Positions 1-8,588 are shown, numbered from the stretch's first letter. The stretch is 64,000 nucleotides of DNA from Oscillospiraceae bacterium (GCA_902769255.1 CACXOM010000002.1:248001-312000); one strand, 5' to 3'. Translations and numbers: made by a program. Notes: generated by a model from the letters alone, not told the origin.

Positions 1-338
1 AAAACGAAATTAATAACAAAATTTACACGTTTTTAGGCTATAAAATTAATCAAAAAATTGTCGCTTATTTAAACTATTCTGTTGTTTTAGATGAAGTAAA
101 CATCGGCAATATCGGTGTTTTAAAAGAATACAGAAATAAAAAAATCGCATCTAAACTTTTAGAAAAATTAATTTGCGACAACGCTTTTTGTGATATTTTT
201 TTAGAAGTTAGAGAATCTAATCTTCCTGCAATAAACCTTTATAAAAAGTTTAAATTCAAGCAAATTGCCACAAGAAAGAATTATTATAAAAATCCAAGCG
301 AAAACGCTGTTATTTTTAAAAAGGAAAAGAATATATGA
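1..338 (+). CDS. rimI: Ribosomal-protein-alanine N-acetyltransferase RimI (5' part missing)
   Basis: The reading frame is already open at the left edge and ends with TGA at 336-338. The visible roughly 111 residues are the C-terminal part of a GNAT acetyltransferase: a beta strand with VNIGNIGV, the acetyl-CoA binding segment EYRNKKIASKLL, then LEVRESNLPAINLYKKFKF and the tail NYYKNPSENAVIF. This tail order is typical of RimI, which acetylates the N-terminal alanine of ribosomal protein S18. The stop overlaps the tsaD start (ATGA), giving the common tsaB-rimI-tsaD order. tsaB would be expected upstream, outside the window. The N-terminus cannot be judged. Confidence 0.88.
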   Translation, partial: NEINNKIYTFLGYKINQKIVAYLNYSVVLDEVNIGNIGVLKEYRNKKIASKLLEKLICDNAFCDIFLEVRESNLPAINLYKKFKFKQIATRKNYYKNPSENAVIFKKEKNI

Positions 339-1345
339 AAATACTTGCTATTGAATCTTCCTGCGACGACACAGCCGTTGCAATTGTAGAAAACAGAAAA
401 GTTTTATCTTCTCTAATCGCTTCACAAATAGATGAACATATCGTTTATGGCGGTGTTGTACCGGAAATTGCTTCAAGAATGCACATTGAGGCGATTTCCA
501 ATCTATACAAAGAGGCATTAAAACAGGCAAATCTTACAATTGATGATATTGATGCAATTGCGGTAACTTACGCACCGGGACTTGTCGGCTCATTACTTGT
601 AGGTGTAAGTTTTGCAAAGGGTTTGAGTTTTGCAACAGGTAAACCTCTTATACCTGTTCATCATTTACGCTCGCATATTGCAGCGAATTATTTAACTCAC
701 CCTGATTTAAAACCGCCGTTTATGGCGCTTGTAATTTCAGGCGGACATACTCATTTAATTAATGTGAAGGATTATTGCGACTTTGAAATAATCGGCAGAA
801 CAAGAGATGATGCCGCAGGCGAATGTTTTGACAAAAGTGCAAGAGCCTTGGGGCTTTCATACCCTGGCGGTGTTCATCTTGATAAATTGGCACAAAACGG
901 CGATAATTCGGCTTATATTTTGCCAAAACCAAAAGTAGATAACAATCCACTTGATTTTAGCTTCTCGGGCTTAAAAACTGCAGTTTTAAACACAATTAAC
1001 AATTCAAAACAAAAAGGTATTGAAATTGATGTGCCGAATATGTGCGCATCGCTTAGAAAAACCGTAACAGACATATTGCTTGAAAAAATAAAAAAAGCGG
1101 TTGAGTTATACCCTACTGAAAGATTTGTTTTAGCAGGCGGCGTTTCAGCAAATTCTGAAATAAGACAAAGAATTGAAGATTTTTGCAAAAATAATAATAT
1201 TTCCTTTTATGCGCCTGAATTAAAGTACTGCGGTGATAATGCTGCAATGGTAGCGGCGCAGGCTTTTTACGAATACGAAAATAAAAATATCGCCAAAAGC
1301 GACTTAAACGCTTATGCTACAATGGACATTGAAACATTAAAATAA
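335..1345 (+). CDS. tsaD: tRNA N6-adenosine threonylcarbamoyltransferase TsaD
   Basis: 336 residues, the normal length for TsaD (Gcp/Kae1). It transfers the threonylcarbamoyl group from TC-AMP to A37 of ANN-decoding tRNAs together with TsaB and TsaE. Visible marks are the ASKHA-type N-terminus (LAIESSCDDT, residues 4-13), the metal-binding HxxxH (H110 and H114 in HHLRSH), SGGHTH (135-140) and the C-terminal GGVSAN and CGDNAAM motifs. The start ATG overlaps the rimI stop by 4 bp, so translation is probably coupled. A strong hairpin terminator follows at 1381-1413. Confidence 0.97.
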   Translation: MKILAIESSCDDTAVAIVENRKVLSSLIASQIDEHIVYGGVVPEIASRMHIEAISNLYKEALKQANLTIDDIDAIAVTYAPGLVGSLLVGVSFAKGLSFATGKPLIPVHHLRSHIAANYLTHPDLKPPFMALVISGGHTHLINVKDYCDFEIIGRTRDDAAGECFDKSARALGLSYPGGVHLDKLAQNGDNSAYILPKPKVDNNPLDFSFSGLKTAVLNTINNSKQKGIEIDVPNMCASLRKTVTDILLEKIKKAVELYPTERFVLAGGVSANSEIRQRIEDFCKNNNISFYAPELKYCGDNAAMVAAQAFYEYENKNIAKSDLNAYATMDIETLK

Positions 1346-1380
1346 CCAAAAATGAATATTAAATTTTGTTATTTTTGAAC

Positions 1381-1413
1381 AAAGGGTTAAATTTTATAAA
1401 TTTAACCCTTTTT
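1381..1413 (+). terminator. Intrinsic terminator after tsaD
   Basis: A 14-bp perfect inverted repeat (arms 1381-1394 and 1398-1411, loop TAT) holds a GGG/CCC core and ends in a run of five T. It separates the rimI-tsaD unit from pckG. Confidence 0.85.
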
Positions 1414-1415
1414 GC

Positions 1416-1444
1416 TTGTAAAAGAAAAAAGATTGTAGTATAAT
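1416..1444 (+). promoter_or_regulatory. Predicted housekeeping promoter of pckG
   Basis: TTGTAA (1416-1421), a 17-bp spacer and TATAAT (1439-1444) lie directly behind the tsaD terminator. The leader to the pckG start is about 75 nt and carries AGGAGG at 1511-1516. Confidence 0.75.
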
Positions 1445-1526
1445 TAACACAATGATTATCATGGGGACAAATGGTAATTATATTATGATTAATTTTTGCA
1501 TTTAATGCAATTAGGAGGATAAAATT

Positions 1527-3308
1527 ATGGTTACAAACAAATCCGTTCTTTCATGGATTGAAGAGATGAAAACTCTCGTAAATCCTGACAATGTTGTTTT
1601 CATTGACGGTAGCGACTCACAACTTGAAGAACTTCGCGCACAAGCAGTTAAATCAGGCGAAATGATTAAACTCAACGAAGATTTACTTCCAGGTTGCTAT
1701 CTTCACAGAACTGCTGTAAACGATGTTGCCCGTGTTGAAGGCAGAACATTCATCTGCTCTAAAAAAGAAGAAGATGCAGGTCCTACAAATAACTGGATGG
1801 AACCTACAAAAGCTTATGATATGCTCTTTAACATAGCAAAAGGCTCATATGCAGGCAGAACTATGTATATTATCCCTTATTCAATGGGTCCTGTAGGTTC
1901 TGAATTCTCAAAAATCGGTTTTGAATTAACAGACTCAATCTATGTTGTACTTAATATGGCAATTATGACAAGAGTAGGTCAAGCAGTTGTTGACGCTTTA
2001 GGCGACAGCGAAGACTGGATTAAAGGTTTACATTGCAAATGCAACATTGAAGAAGAAAACAGATATATCTGCCACTTCCCTGAAGATAACTACATTATCT
2101 CAGTAAACTCAGGCTACGGCGGAAATGTACTTTTAGGTAAAAAATGTTTCGCGCTTCGTATTGCTTCATTCTTGGGCAAAAACGAAGGTTGGATGGCTGA
2201 ACATATGCTTATTCTCGGTCTTGAAAATCCACAAGGCGAAATTAAATACATTGCTGCAGCATTCCCTTCTGCTTGCGGTAAAACAAACCTCGCAATGCTT
2301 ATTCCTCCGGAGAAATATAGAAAACTCGGCTACAAAGTTTGGTGCGTAGGCGATGATATTGCTTGGATGAGAATAGGTGCAGACGGTCGTCTTTGGGCAG
2401 TAAACCCAGAAAACGGTTTCTTCGGTGTTGCACCGGGAACTAACGAAAACTCTAATCCTAACGCTTTAGCAGCAACAAGAAAGAACACAATCTTTACAAA
2501 CGTTGCTTTAAATCTTGACAACAACACAGTTTGGTGGGAAGGTCTTGACAACAATCCTCCGAAAAACGCTCTTAACTGGAAAGGCGAAAAATGGGATTAC
2601 ACCAAATATGACAAAGCCGACAAAGTTAATACAAGCGGTGCTCACCCCAACTCAAGATTTACTGCTCCTGCAGTTAACTGCCCTTGTATTTCTTCTGAAT
2701 TCAATTCAGGCAAAGGTGTGCCGATTTCTGCTATCGTATTCGGCGGTCGTCGTGCTAAAGCAGCTCCGCTCGTATATCAATCAAGAGATTGGCAAAACGG
2801 TGTATTCGTAGGCTCAATTATGGCTTCAGAAACAACTGCTGCTGCAACAGGTGCAGTAGGCGTTGTAAGAAACGACCCAATGGCTATGAAACCTTTCTGC
2901 GGTTATCATATGGCTGATTACTTTGCTCATTGGCTTGAAATGGGTAAAAAACTCGGCGATAAAGCACCTAAAATCTTTAATGTTAACTGGTTCAGAACTG
3001 ACGATGAAGGCAACTTCATTTGGCCTGGATTTGGTGATAACATGCGTGTTATTAACTGGATTCTTGCTCGTTGCGAGGGTAAAGTTGACGCTGTTGAAAC
3101 ACCAATCGGTTTTGTTCCTAATGCTGATGACCTTGACCTTGAAGGTGTTGATGTTACAAAAGAAACTTTAAAAGAGCTTCTTGATGTTGACAAAGATGTT
3201 TGGACTGCTGAAACTGAGAATATTGCTAAATTCTATGAACAGTTCGGCGAAAAACTCCCTCAAGAAATCAAAGATGAATTTGAAGGTCTTAAAAATCGCT
3301 TAAAATAA
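1527..3308 (+). CDS. pckG: Phosphoenolpyruvate carboxykinase (GTP)
   Basis: 593 residues, the size of GTP-dependent PEPCK (EC 4.1.1.32), which interconverts oxaloacetate plus GTP with PEP, GDP and CO2. The kinase-1a P-loop with its reactive cysteine is visible as FPSACGKTN (about 246-254, Cys250), followed by WCVGDDIAW (272-280) and GRRAKAAPLVYQ. In fermenting anaerobes the enzyme often runs in the CO2-fixing direction toward C4 acids; that is inference here. AGGAGG lies 10 nt before the ATG. The gene is monocistronic, with its own promoter and terminator. Codon use is biased to A/T-ending preferred codons, suggesting high expression. Confidence 0.97.
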   Translation: MVTNKSVLSWIEEMKTLVNPDNVVFIDGSDSQLEELRAQAVKSGEMIKLNEDLLPGCYLHRTAVNDVARVEGRTFICSKKEEDAGPTNNWMEPTKAYDMLFNIAKGSYAGRTMYIIPYSMGPVGSEFSKIGFELTDSIYVVLNMAIMTRVGQAVVDALGDSEDWIKGLHCKCNIEEENRYICHFPEDNYIISVNSGYGGNVLLGKKCFALRIASFLGKNEGWMAEHMLILGLENPQGEIKYIAAAFPSACGKTNLAMLIPPEKYRKLGYKVWCVGDDIAWMRIGADGRLWAVNPENGFFGVAPGTNENSNPNALAATRKNTIFTNVALNLDNNTVWWEGLDNNPPKNALNWKGEKWDYTKYDKADKVNTSGAHPNSRFTAPAVNCPCISSEFNSGKGVPISAIVFGGRRAKAAPLVYQSRDWQNGVFVGSIMASETTAAATGAVGVVRNDPMAMKPFCGYHMADYFAHWLEMGKKLGDKAPKIFNVNWFRTDDEGNFIWPGFGDNMRVINWILARCEGKVDAVETPIGFVPNADDLDLEGVDVTKETLKELLDVDKDVWTAETENIAKFYEQFGEKLPQEIKDEFEGLKNRLK

Positions 3309-3318
3309 TAACAATTTT

Positions 3319-3352
3319 AATAATGCCTGATTTTTTCAGGCATTATTTTTTT
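3319..3352 (+). terminator. Intrinsic terminator after pckG
   Basis: A 12-bp perfect stem (3319-3330 with 3336-3347, core ATGCCTGA/TCAGGCAT) is followed by T residues to about 3352. Confidence 0.85.
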
Positions 3353-3394
3353 GCTTTTTTCATATAGTTTATAAAAAACTGAAAAGGCGATTTT

Positions 3395-3664
3395 ATGACT
3401 GATAACAAACCAATCTCACACAATATTATTCTTGAAAATCGAAGTAAAATAAGTATGTCAGGAATTGAAAAAGTTGAAAGTTTTGATGACAATGAAATAG
3501 TTTTAATATCGAATCTTGGCGAACTTACAGTAAAAGGCAGCGGTTTACACATAACAAAAATGGACTTACAAACCGGCGAAGTGAATATTGACGGTAATAT
3601 AATAGGACTTGTTTACAACGAAACGCAAAAATCAAGCTCTATTATAAAAAGGATTTTTAAATGA
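3395..3664 (+). CDS. yabP: Sporulation protein YabP
   Basis: 89 residues, the length of YabP. The motif series NRSKISMSGIEKVESFDDNE followed by LGELTVKGSGLHI and LQTGEVNIDGNI is characteristic of the YabP/YqfC family. YabP is a SigE-controlled mother-cell protein needed for cortex formation in Bacillus. Its stop overlaps the yabQ start (ATGA), and the yabP-yabQ-divIC order matches that of Bacillus subtilis. It supports an endospore-forming host. Confidence 0.93.
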   Translation: MTDNKPISHNIILENRSKISMSGIEKVESFDDNEIVLISNLGELTVKGSGLHITKMDLQTGEVNIDGNIIGLVYNETQKSSSIIKRIFK

Positions 3665-4098
3665 GGATTGATTCAAACGCTGATTTTATAACCTTTTTAA
3701 TATCCATTATAGTTGGAATCGCTCTATCAATTCTTTACGATATTTTTAAATCTTTTAGAAAAGCGTTTAAATGCTCGGCTTTAAATATTGTTTTTCAAGA
3801 TATATTATTCTCATTTATTTCGGCTATAGTCACCTATACCCTGCTTTTTGTAAGAGTTTACGGCGAAATAAGATTGTTTGTGCTAATAGCTGTATTTTTC
3901 GGTGCGATTTTTGAGAGAAAAACCGTTTCAAAACACATTGTAAAATTCTTTTATAAAGTTTTAAGAATAATTAAAAGGATTTTATTTGTTTTAAACTCTT
4001 TATTTCGCAATTTATCTAATAGATTTTACTCTTTTACAGGCAAAATCAAAGAGAAATTTGTAAAAATATCTTGCAAGATAACAAAAAAGAGTGTATAA
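3661..4098 (+). CDS. yabQ: Spore cortex biosynthesis protein YabQ
   Basis: 145 residues, starting 4 bp inside yabP. The N-terminal half holds hydrophobic segments (about residues 9-27, 44-65 and 69-83); the rest is basic and probably cytosolic. YabQ is a membrane protein of the mother cell needed for cortex peptidoglycan synthesis. The family diverges strongly in sequence, so the call leans on position between yabP and divIC, length and topology. Confidence 0.88.
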   Translation: MRIDSNADFITFLISIIVGIALSILYDIFKSFRKAFKCSALNIVFQDILFSFISAIVTYTLLFVRVYGEIRLFVLIAVFFGAIFERKTVSKHIVKFFYKVLRIIKRILFVLNSLFRNLSNRFYSFTGKIKEKFVKISCKITKKSV

Positions 4099-4129
4099 TA
4101 TAGTAAAATATTAAAAAGGGAAAATAATT

Positions 4130-4429
4130 ATGGCTAAAATTAGAAATTCAAGCGGATTTCCAAAAAGAATAATTTTTAAGTTTTCTATACTTGCTTTAGC
4201 ATTATATTTAGTTTTTTCAATGATATCATTGCAAAGTGAATTGGTCGAACAAAGAAAAGTTTTAAAAGCAAGACAAAAACAAATATCAGAACTTCGTGTT
4301 TCAAATGAAGAACTTAAATCGTTGCTTAAAAACGGTTCACAAAAAGAACTTGTTGAAAGAGCAGCTCGTGATAAACTTGATTTTGTTTATATAAATGAAG
4401 AAATTTACGAAGATATTAAAGGTAATTAA
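4130..4429 (+). CDS. divIC: Septum formation initiator DivIC/FtsB
   Basis: 99 residues with a short basic cytoplasmic start, one membrane segment (about 15-32) and an extracellular coiled coil (about 33-66), ending in the family signature ERAARDKLDFVY. DivIC bridges FtsL and the late divisome. It sits in the classical place behind yabQ. A hairpin at 4428-4450 begins at its stop codon. Confidence 0.92.
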   Translation: MAKIRNSSGFPKRIIFKFSILALALYLVFSMISLQSELVEQRKVLKARQKQISELRVSNEELKSLLKNGSQKELVERAARDKLDFVYINEEIYEDIKGN

Positions 4430-4455
4430 AGTCGGTATTAAGCCGACTTTTATTT
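4428..4455 (+). terminator. Hairpin terminator after divIC
   Basis: AAAGTCGG (4428-4435) pairs with CCGACTTT (4443-4450), with a 7-nt loop and a short TATTTT tail. The 5' arm starts inside the divIC stop codon. It is short and only 18 nt before the next start, so partial readthrough is possible. Confidence 0.6.
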
Positions 4456-4468
4456 TGAGGGTGAAAAA

Positions 4469-5308
4469 ATGAGAGAAATTAGTTGTAAAGATATTTCAAC
4501 TGCAATTGAAAAACTTTGTATTGAAGCAAATAAAGAGTTGCCAAAAAGCGTATGCAATTTAATAAATGATGCTTATAAAGCTGAAGAAAAAGAAATTGCA
4601 AAATCCATTATGAAAGATATAAAAGATAATATAAGCGCTGCAAAACAACTTGATATTCCAATTTGTCAAGATACAGGTATGGCAGTTGTTTTTCTTGAAA
4701 TAGGGCAAGAAGTTCATATTACTGACGATTCATTGGAAAAAGCGGTAAACAAAGGCGTTGCAAACGGTTATACTAATGGTTTACTTAGAAAATCAATTGT
4801 AAAAGACCCGCTTAAAAGAGTTAACACCGAAGATAACACACCTGCAATAATTCACACAAAAATCGTTGAGGGCGATAAACTTAAAATTACAGTTGCGCCA
4901 AAAGGTTTCGGCTCTGAAAATATGAGTAAAATGAAAATGTTAACCCCAGCCGCAAATCGTGAAACAGTAATTAACAGCGTTGTTGAAATGATTGAAAGTG
5001 CCGGCGCAAACCCCTGCCCTCCTATGATTATCGGCGTAGGTATCGGCGGTGATTTTGAATATTGCGCATACCTTGCTAAAAAAGCGCTTTGTCGTGAAGA
5101 AGAATATAATTCTAATGAATATTATAAGGCAATGGAAATCGAATTGCTTGAAAAAATAAACAAATTAAACATCGGTCCGCAAGGTTTTGGTGGAAAAACC
5201 ACAGCGTTAAAAGTTAATATTGAGCAGTTCCCTACTCACATTGCTGGTTTACCGCTTGCGGTTAATGTCGGTTGCCATGTAACAAGGCACAAATCTTTAA
5301 CTTTATAA
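4469..5308 (+). CDS. Class I fumarate hydratase, alpha subunit (TtdA/FumA type)
   Basis: 279 residues, the length of the separate alpha subunit of two-component, 4Fe-4S class I fumarases and L(+)-tartrate dehydratases. Visible are CQDTGMAVVF (about 68-77), the segment APKGFGSENMSKMKML and the GIGGDFEYCA/IGPQGFGG stretch, with cysteines at the usual cluster positions. Fumarase and tartrate dehydratase alpha chains cannot be told apart by eye. The matching beta subunit normally follows directly, but here hpf follows with its own promoter, so the beta partner must lie elsewhere. Confidence 0.9.
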   Translation: MREISCKDISTAIEKLCIEANKELPKSVCNLINDAYKAEEKEIAKSIMKDIKDNISAAKQLDIPICQDTGMAVVFLEIGQEVHITDDSLEKAVNKGVANGYTNGLLRKSIVKDPLKRVNTEDNTPAIIHTKIVEGDKLKITVAPKGFGSENMSKMKMLTPAANRETVINSVVEMIESAGANPCPPMIIGVGIGGDFEYCAYLAKKALCREEEYNSNEYYKAMEIELLEKINKLNIGPQGFGGKTTALKVNIEQFPTHIAGLPLAVNVGCHVTRHKSLTL

Positions 5309-5335
5309 TTTTTTATACAAATTGCATAAAAACAC

Positions 5336-5364
5336 TTTACATTTTAAAATATTAATGATATAAT
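5336..5364 (+). promoter_or_regulatory. Predicted promoter of hpf
   Basis: TTTACA (5336-5341), a 17-bp spacer and TATAAT (5359-5364), about 50 nt before the hpf ATG, which has the ribosome binding site AAAGGAG. Confidence 0.75.
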
Positions 5365-5413
5365 ATAGACAGTATCAAAGATACTAACGCATTATTCACA
5401 AAGGAGTGTTTTT

Positions 5414-5935
5414 ATGAAAACAAATTATAACTTAAGAAAAGTTACCTTAAAAGACTCTTCAAAAGAGCATATTGAAAAGAAAATTGCCAAGTTAGACAAA
5501 TTCTTTTCTGATGATGCAGAGGTTACGCTCAAATTTATTTTAGAAAACGAAAGCATAACAGCTGAAATCACAATTAAAGATAAATCTATGGTTTATCGTG
5601 CCGAAGATAATCAGGTTGACTTGGTTGACGCTTTTGATAAAGCGTTTGACAATATAGTAAGAAGAATTAGAAAACAAAAAACAAAATTAAAAAGTCGTCT
5701 CCGCTCTACCTCTTTTGACGAGTTTTTTGCATCTGACGAAGGTTTTGCTGAAGAAGAATTTGAAGTTATTCGTTCGAAAAAATTCTATTTACAGGCAATT
5801 TCTGTTGACGAAGCAATTTTGCAAATGAACTTGTTAGGACATCAGTTCTTTATTTTCGAGAATATTGATGACGGCGCAATAAGCGTTGTTTATAAAAGAA
5901 AAGACGGAAAATACGGTTTAATAGTAACCGAATAA
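5414..5935 (+). CDS. hpf: Long-form ribosome hibernation promoting factor
   Basis: 173 residues, the long HPF of Firmicutes. The N-terminal YfiA/HPF domain (about 1-100) binds the 30S decoding region. The C-terminal domain (about 115-173, with VIRSKKFYLQAISVDEAILQMNLLGH) dimerises to form 100S ribosomes. Both domains are complete, so no separate RMF is needed. The gene stands alone between its own promoter and terminator. Confidence 0.96.
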   Translation: MKTNYNLRKVTLKDSSKEHIEKKIAKLDKFFSDDAEVTLKFILENESITAEITIKDKSMVYRAEDNQVDLVDAFDKAFDNIVRRIRKQKTKLKSRLRSTSFDEFFASDEGFAEEEFEVIRSKKFYLQAISVDEAILQMNLLGHQFFIFENIDDGAISVVYKRKDGKYGLIVTE

Positions 5936-5947
5936 TAAAAAACAACA

Positions 5948-5980
5948 AAGACGGCAGAAAAAACTGCCGTCTTATTTTAT
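5948..5980 (+). terminator. Intrinsic terminator after hpf
   Basis: AAGACGGCAG (5948-5957) pairs perfectly with CTGCCGTCTT (5964-5973) around an A6 loop and is followed by ATTTTAT. The next start codon is only 10 nt on, so the RluD-type gene may depend partly on readthrough. Confidence 0.75.
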
Positions 5981-5989
5981 GAGGAAAAA

Positions 5990-6943
5990 ATGAAATCATT
6001 TATTATCAATCAAAACGATTCAGGGCAAAGGCTTGATAAGTTTATTACAAAAACTGCACCAAAGTTGCCGAAAAGTTTACTTTACAAATATATTCGCTTA
6101 AAGCGAATAAAAATTAATCGAAAACGTGCCGAGATTTCAACTAAACTTAATGTCGGTGATGTTGTTGACATGTATATAAATGATGAATTTTTTGAAGAAA
6201 AACCTAAAACTTATGATTTTATGTTGGCTTCAAAAAAATTGAATATTATTTATGAAGATGAAAATATAATTTTAATCGACAAGCCCGAAGGCTTAATCGT
6301 TCACCCTGATAAAAATGAATATAATGACACTTTAATCACTCGTATTCAGCGTTATTTATTTGAAAAGGGTGAATACAATCCTGACGATGAAAACACTTTC
6401 ACGCCCTCTTTAGCAAACAGAATTGACAGAAACACTGGCGGAATTGTAATTGCGGCAAAAAACGCCGAAACGCTACGAATTCTTAACGAAAAAATCAAGC
6501 GCAGAGAAATTGATAAGTTTTATTTGTGTTTGGTACACGGCATTTTAGACAAAAAAGAAGACACACTTGTTGCTTATCACATAAAAGACAAAGAAAAAAA
6601 CACAGTTAAAATTTCAAATAAACCATTTGAAAATTCTAAAACTATTAAAACAAAGTATAAAGTTTTAAAAGAAAAAAACAACATTTCTTTACTTGAAATT
6701 GAACTTCTTACCGGCAGAACACATCAAATTAGAGCGCATTTTTCTCATATTGGTCACGCTCTTGTAGGTGACGGAAAGTACGGCAAAAATAAGTTTGACA
6801 GAAAAAAAGGGTTTGTTCATCAAGCACTTTATTCCTATAAACTTCGGTTTAATTTTAAAACCGATTCAGGTATTTTAGAGTATTTGAATCAAAAAGAGTT
6901 TCATGTTGAAAACGTTTGGTTTGCTACTCTAAAAGATATTTAG
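5990..6943 (+). CDS. RluC/RluD-family rRNA pseudouridine synthase
   Basis: 317 residues with an N-terminal S4 RNA-binding domain (about 11-70, QRLDKFITK...) and the pseudouridine synthase core. The catalytic aspartate lies in NRIDRNTGGIVIAAKN, followed by GRTHQIRAHF and VGDGKYG. The family isomerises uridines in 23S rRNA; the exact target cannot be read from the sequence. The start is supported by GAGG 7 nt upstream. The last 20 bp overlap the tail of ylmC on the opposite strand. Confidence 0.93.
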   Translation: MKSFIINQNDSGQRLDKFITKTAPKLPKSLLYKYIRLKRIKINRKRAEISTKLNVGDVVDMYINDEFFEEKPKTYDFMLASKKLNIIYEDENIILIDKPEGLIVHPDKNEYNDTLITRIQRYLFEKGEYNPDDENTFTPSLANRIDRNTGGIVIAAKNAETLRILNEKIKRREIDKFYLCLVHGILDKKEDTLVAYHIKDKEKNTVKISNKPFENSKTIKTKYKVLKEKNNISLLEIELLTGRTHQIRAHFSHIGHALVGDGKYGKNKFDRKKGFVHQALYSYKLRFNFKTDSGILEYLNQKEFHVENVWFATLKDI

Positions 6944-7184
6944 AATTATTGCTTTCAATATTCACCAAAATTGTTTCTTCACCAATAACGCTAACGCAAT
7001 GCCATGGTATAACTGTATTCTCTTTTCTGCCAAACAGCCCGAAAAACCGCAATTTTCCCCTTATTATAAGCGAATTAATTTTTCCGCTGTTTTCATCTAT
7101 TTCAACATCAAATATTTCGCCGAGAATTGAGGCGTTATTCACACTAATTACATCTTTATCAAATAAGCTGTTAAGGTTTAACAT
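6924..7184 (-). CDS. ylmC: PRC-barrel sporulation-associated protein YlmC/YmxH
   Basis: 86 residues of the YlmC/YmxH family: a single PRC-barrel fold with GEIFDVEIDENSGKI, LIIRG and VIPWHCVSVIGEETILV. Family members are small sporulation-linked proteins of unknown biochemical role. It is convergent with, and overlaps by 20 bp, the RluD-type gene. No Shine-Dalgarno sequence precedes the only possible ATG. A TATAAT-like box ends just 5-6 nt before it, and an in-frame TAA excludes a longer start, so the message may be leaderless. Confidence 0.88.
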   Translation of the reverse strand: MLNLNSLFDKDVISVNNASILGEIFDVEIDENSGKINSLIIRGKLRFFGLFGRKENTVIPWHCVSVIGEETILVNIESNNSKYLLE

Positions 7185-7208
7185 AATAAATTATATGCAA
7201 TTTTACAA

Positions 7209-7243
7209 ACAAAAATACCGATAGGCCTAACCTATCGGTATTT
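7209..7243 (-). terminator. Terminator of the tyrosine kinase/phosphatase operon
   Basis: A long perfect inverted repeat with core ACCGATAGG/CCTATCGGT is flanked by A and T runs, so it can work in both directions. On the minus strand it ends the CpsC-CpsD-CpsB operon directly behind the phosphatase stop at 7245. Confidence 0.85.
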
Positions 7244-7244
7244 T

Positions 7245-7916
7245 TTATAAATTTAAAACCGAATAAGAGTTTAATTCAAAATCATTAAACATCTTTGTAT
7301 ATTTAGCTTTATATTTTGCCATTTTTTCATAAGGATTTCTCTCACACCCGTGAATATCAGAACCAATAAAATGTGCATTGCCGTTTTTGTATAATGATAT
7401 TACATTTCTGCGAGAAGAAAAATATAAAAATGCTTCAATATTAATTTGAAAAAGAATATCTTTTTTAAATAACTTTTGAGTATAATAACTTGAATATCTA
7501 TTAATATGAGCAATTATAGGGTTAATGCCTAAAGCAATCAATTCGTCAATCGCTTCATAATGCCACGAAGACCAATTCAAATTCATAGGCATTTCGAGTA
7601 GCAAGAAATTTGTATCACCTATACACAATTTTTTTAAATCGTTTTTAAATAAATCAGTTTGCAAATTAACTTCAGCAGCTTTTATAATTTCAATATCATT
7701 ATTATAAGATGATAAAGCGTTTGTAAGATTTCTAAACCCCTCTTCCCTGCGGTCTAAAAACTCACTTAAACTTTCTTTGTTATCATAATAATGAGGTGTT
7801 GCAACAATTTTCTTTATACCGGCTCTTTTTGCCATTTTGATTTGTTTTAGCGAAGTTTCAATGCTGTCGCTGCCGTGGTCAACTTTTGGCAAAATATGAG
7901 CATGAAAATCTACCAT
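7245..7916 (-). CDS. PHP-type protein tyrosine phosphatase (CpsB/YwqE family)
   Basis: 223 residues. The N-terminal metal motif MVDFHAHILPKVDHG, then TPHYY, and the C-terminal GSDIHG mark a PHP-domain phosphohydrolase of the CpsB/CapC/YwqE type. These Mn-dependent enzymes dephosphorylate the tyrosine tail of the cognate bacterial tyrosine kinase. It is the last gene of a three-gene operon, 2 bp behind the kinase gene. No polysaccharide synthesis genes are near. Confidence 0.93.
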   Translation of the reverse strand: MVDFHAHILPKVDHGSDSIETSLKQIKMAKRAGIKKIVATPHYYDNKESLSEFLDRREEGFRNLTNALSSYNNDIEIIKAAEVNLQTDLFKNDLKKLCIGDTNFLLLEMPMNLNWSSWHYEAIDELIALGINPIIAHINRYSSYYTQKLFKKDILFQINIEAFLYFSSRRNVISLYKNGNAHFIGSDIHGCERNPYEKMAKYKAKYTKMFNDFELNSYSVLNL

Positions 7917-7918
7917 AA

Positions 7919-8581
7919 TTACTCGTTCTCGTTTTCTTCCTTATCTAAATTTTTAGCAACTCTATTATAATAAGTACCTGCTTGTTCAACGGTTTGCTTA
8001 ATGCTTTCAATCTCTTCGCTACGTGTATGCTCACAGTTGACAATATTAATAACGCCCATAGTTTTTGAAGCAACAATAGCAGCATCAGTAACCAAGCCAA
8101 GCGGTGGTGCATCAATAAAAATATAATCAAACAAAGGAGTGCAATCATTTAAAAGCTTCTCCATATTTTTGGAAATTAACAATTCGGTAGGGTTCGGCGG
8201 AATTGTGCCTGCCGGCAACACATAAAGATTAGAAACTTCAGTCTTATAAATGCTCGGGGTAATATCATCAATACTGCCCAAATAGTCAGAAAGACCCGGT
8301 TTAGACTGAATTTTCATATATCTGTGAATAGCCGGTTTTCTAAGGTCGGCATCAATTACAAGAATTTTAGCGCCTGTTTGAGCAAATGTAATAGCCAAAT
8401 TTAAACAAGTAGTAGTTTTACCGTCACGAGGTGCAAAACTTGTAAAAACAATAGAATTTTTTGTTTCATTTGAATCAAGCATAAACATTAAATTTGTTCT
8501 TGTTGCTTTGAAAGCTTCAATAACATTGAAAGGTGTTTTATCATTTATTATTGAATTTTTCATAAATCTGGAATTTTTCAT
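7919..8581 (-). CDS. BY-type tyrosine kinase (CpsD/CapB family)
   Basis: 220 residues of a MinD-like P-loop kinase. Walker A is APRDGKTTT (canonical family members have PGEGKS/T), Walker A' is ILVIDADLRKP, and Walker B is YIFIDAPP. The cytoplasmic kinase needs the membrane activator encoded directly upstream. The C-terminal tail is short and acidic (KEENENE) and holds only one YY pair instead of the usual tyrosine cluster. The gene sits 7 bp behind the activator and 2 bp before the phosphatase. Confidence 0.93.
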   Translation of the reverse strand: MKNSRFMKNSIINDKTPFNVIEAFKATRTNLMFMLDSNETKNSIVFTSFAPRDGKTTTCLNLAITFAQTGAKILVIDADLRKPAIHRYMKIQSKPGLSDYLGSIDDITPSIYKTEVSNLYVLPAGTIPPNPTELLISKNMEKLLNDCTPLFDYIFIDAPPLGLVTDAAIVASKTMGVINIVNCEHTRSEEIESIKQTVEQAGTYYNRVAKNLDKEENENE

Positions 8582-8588
8582 TATTATT

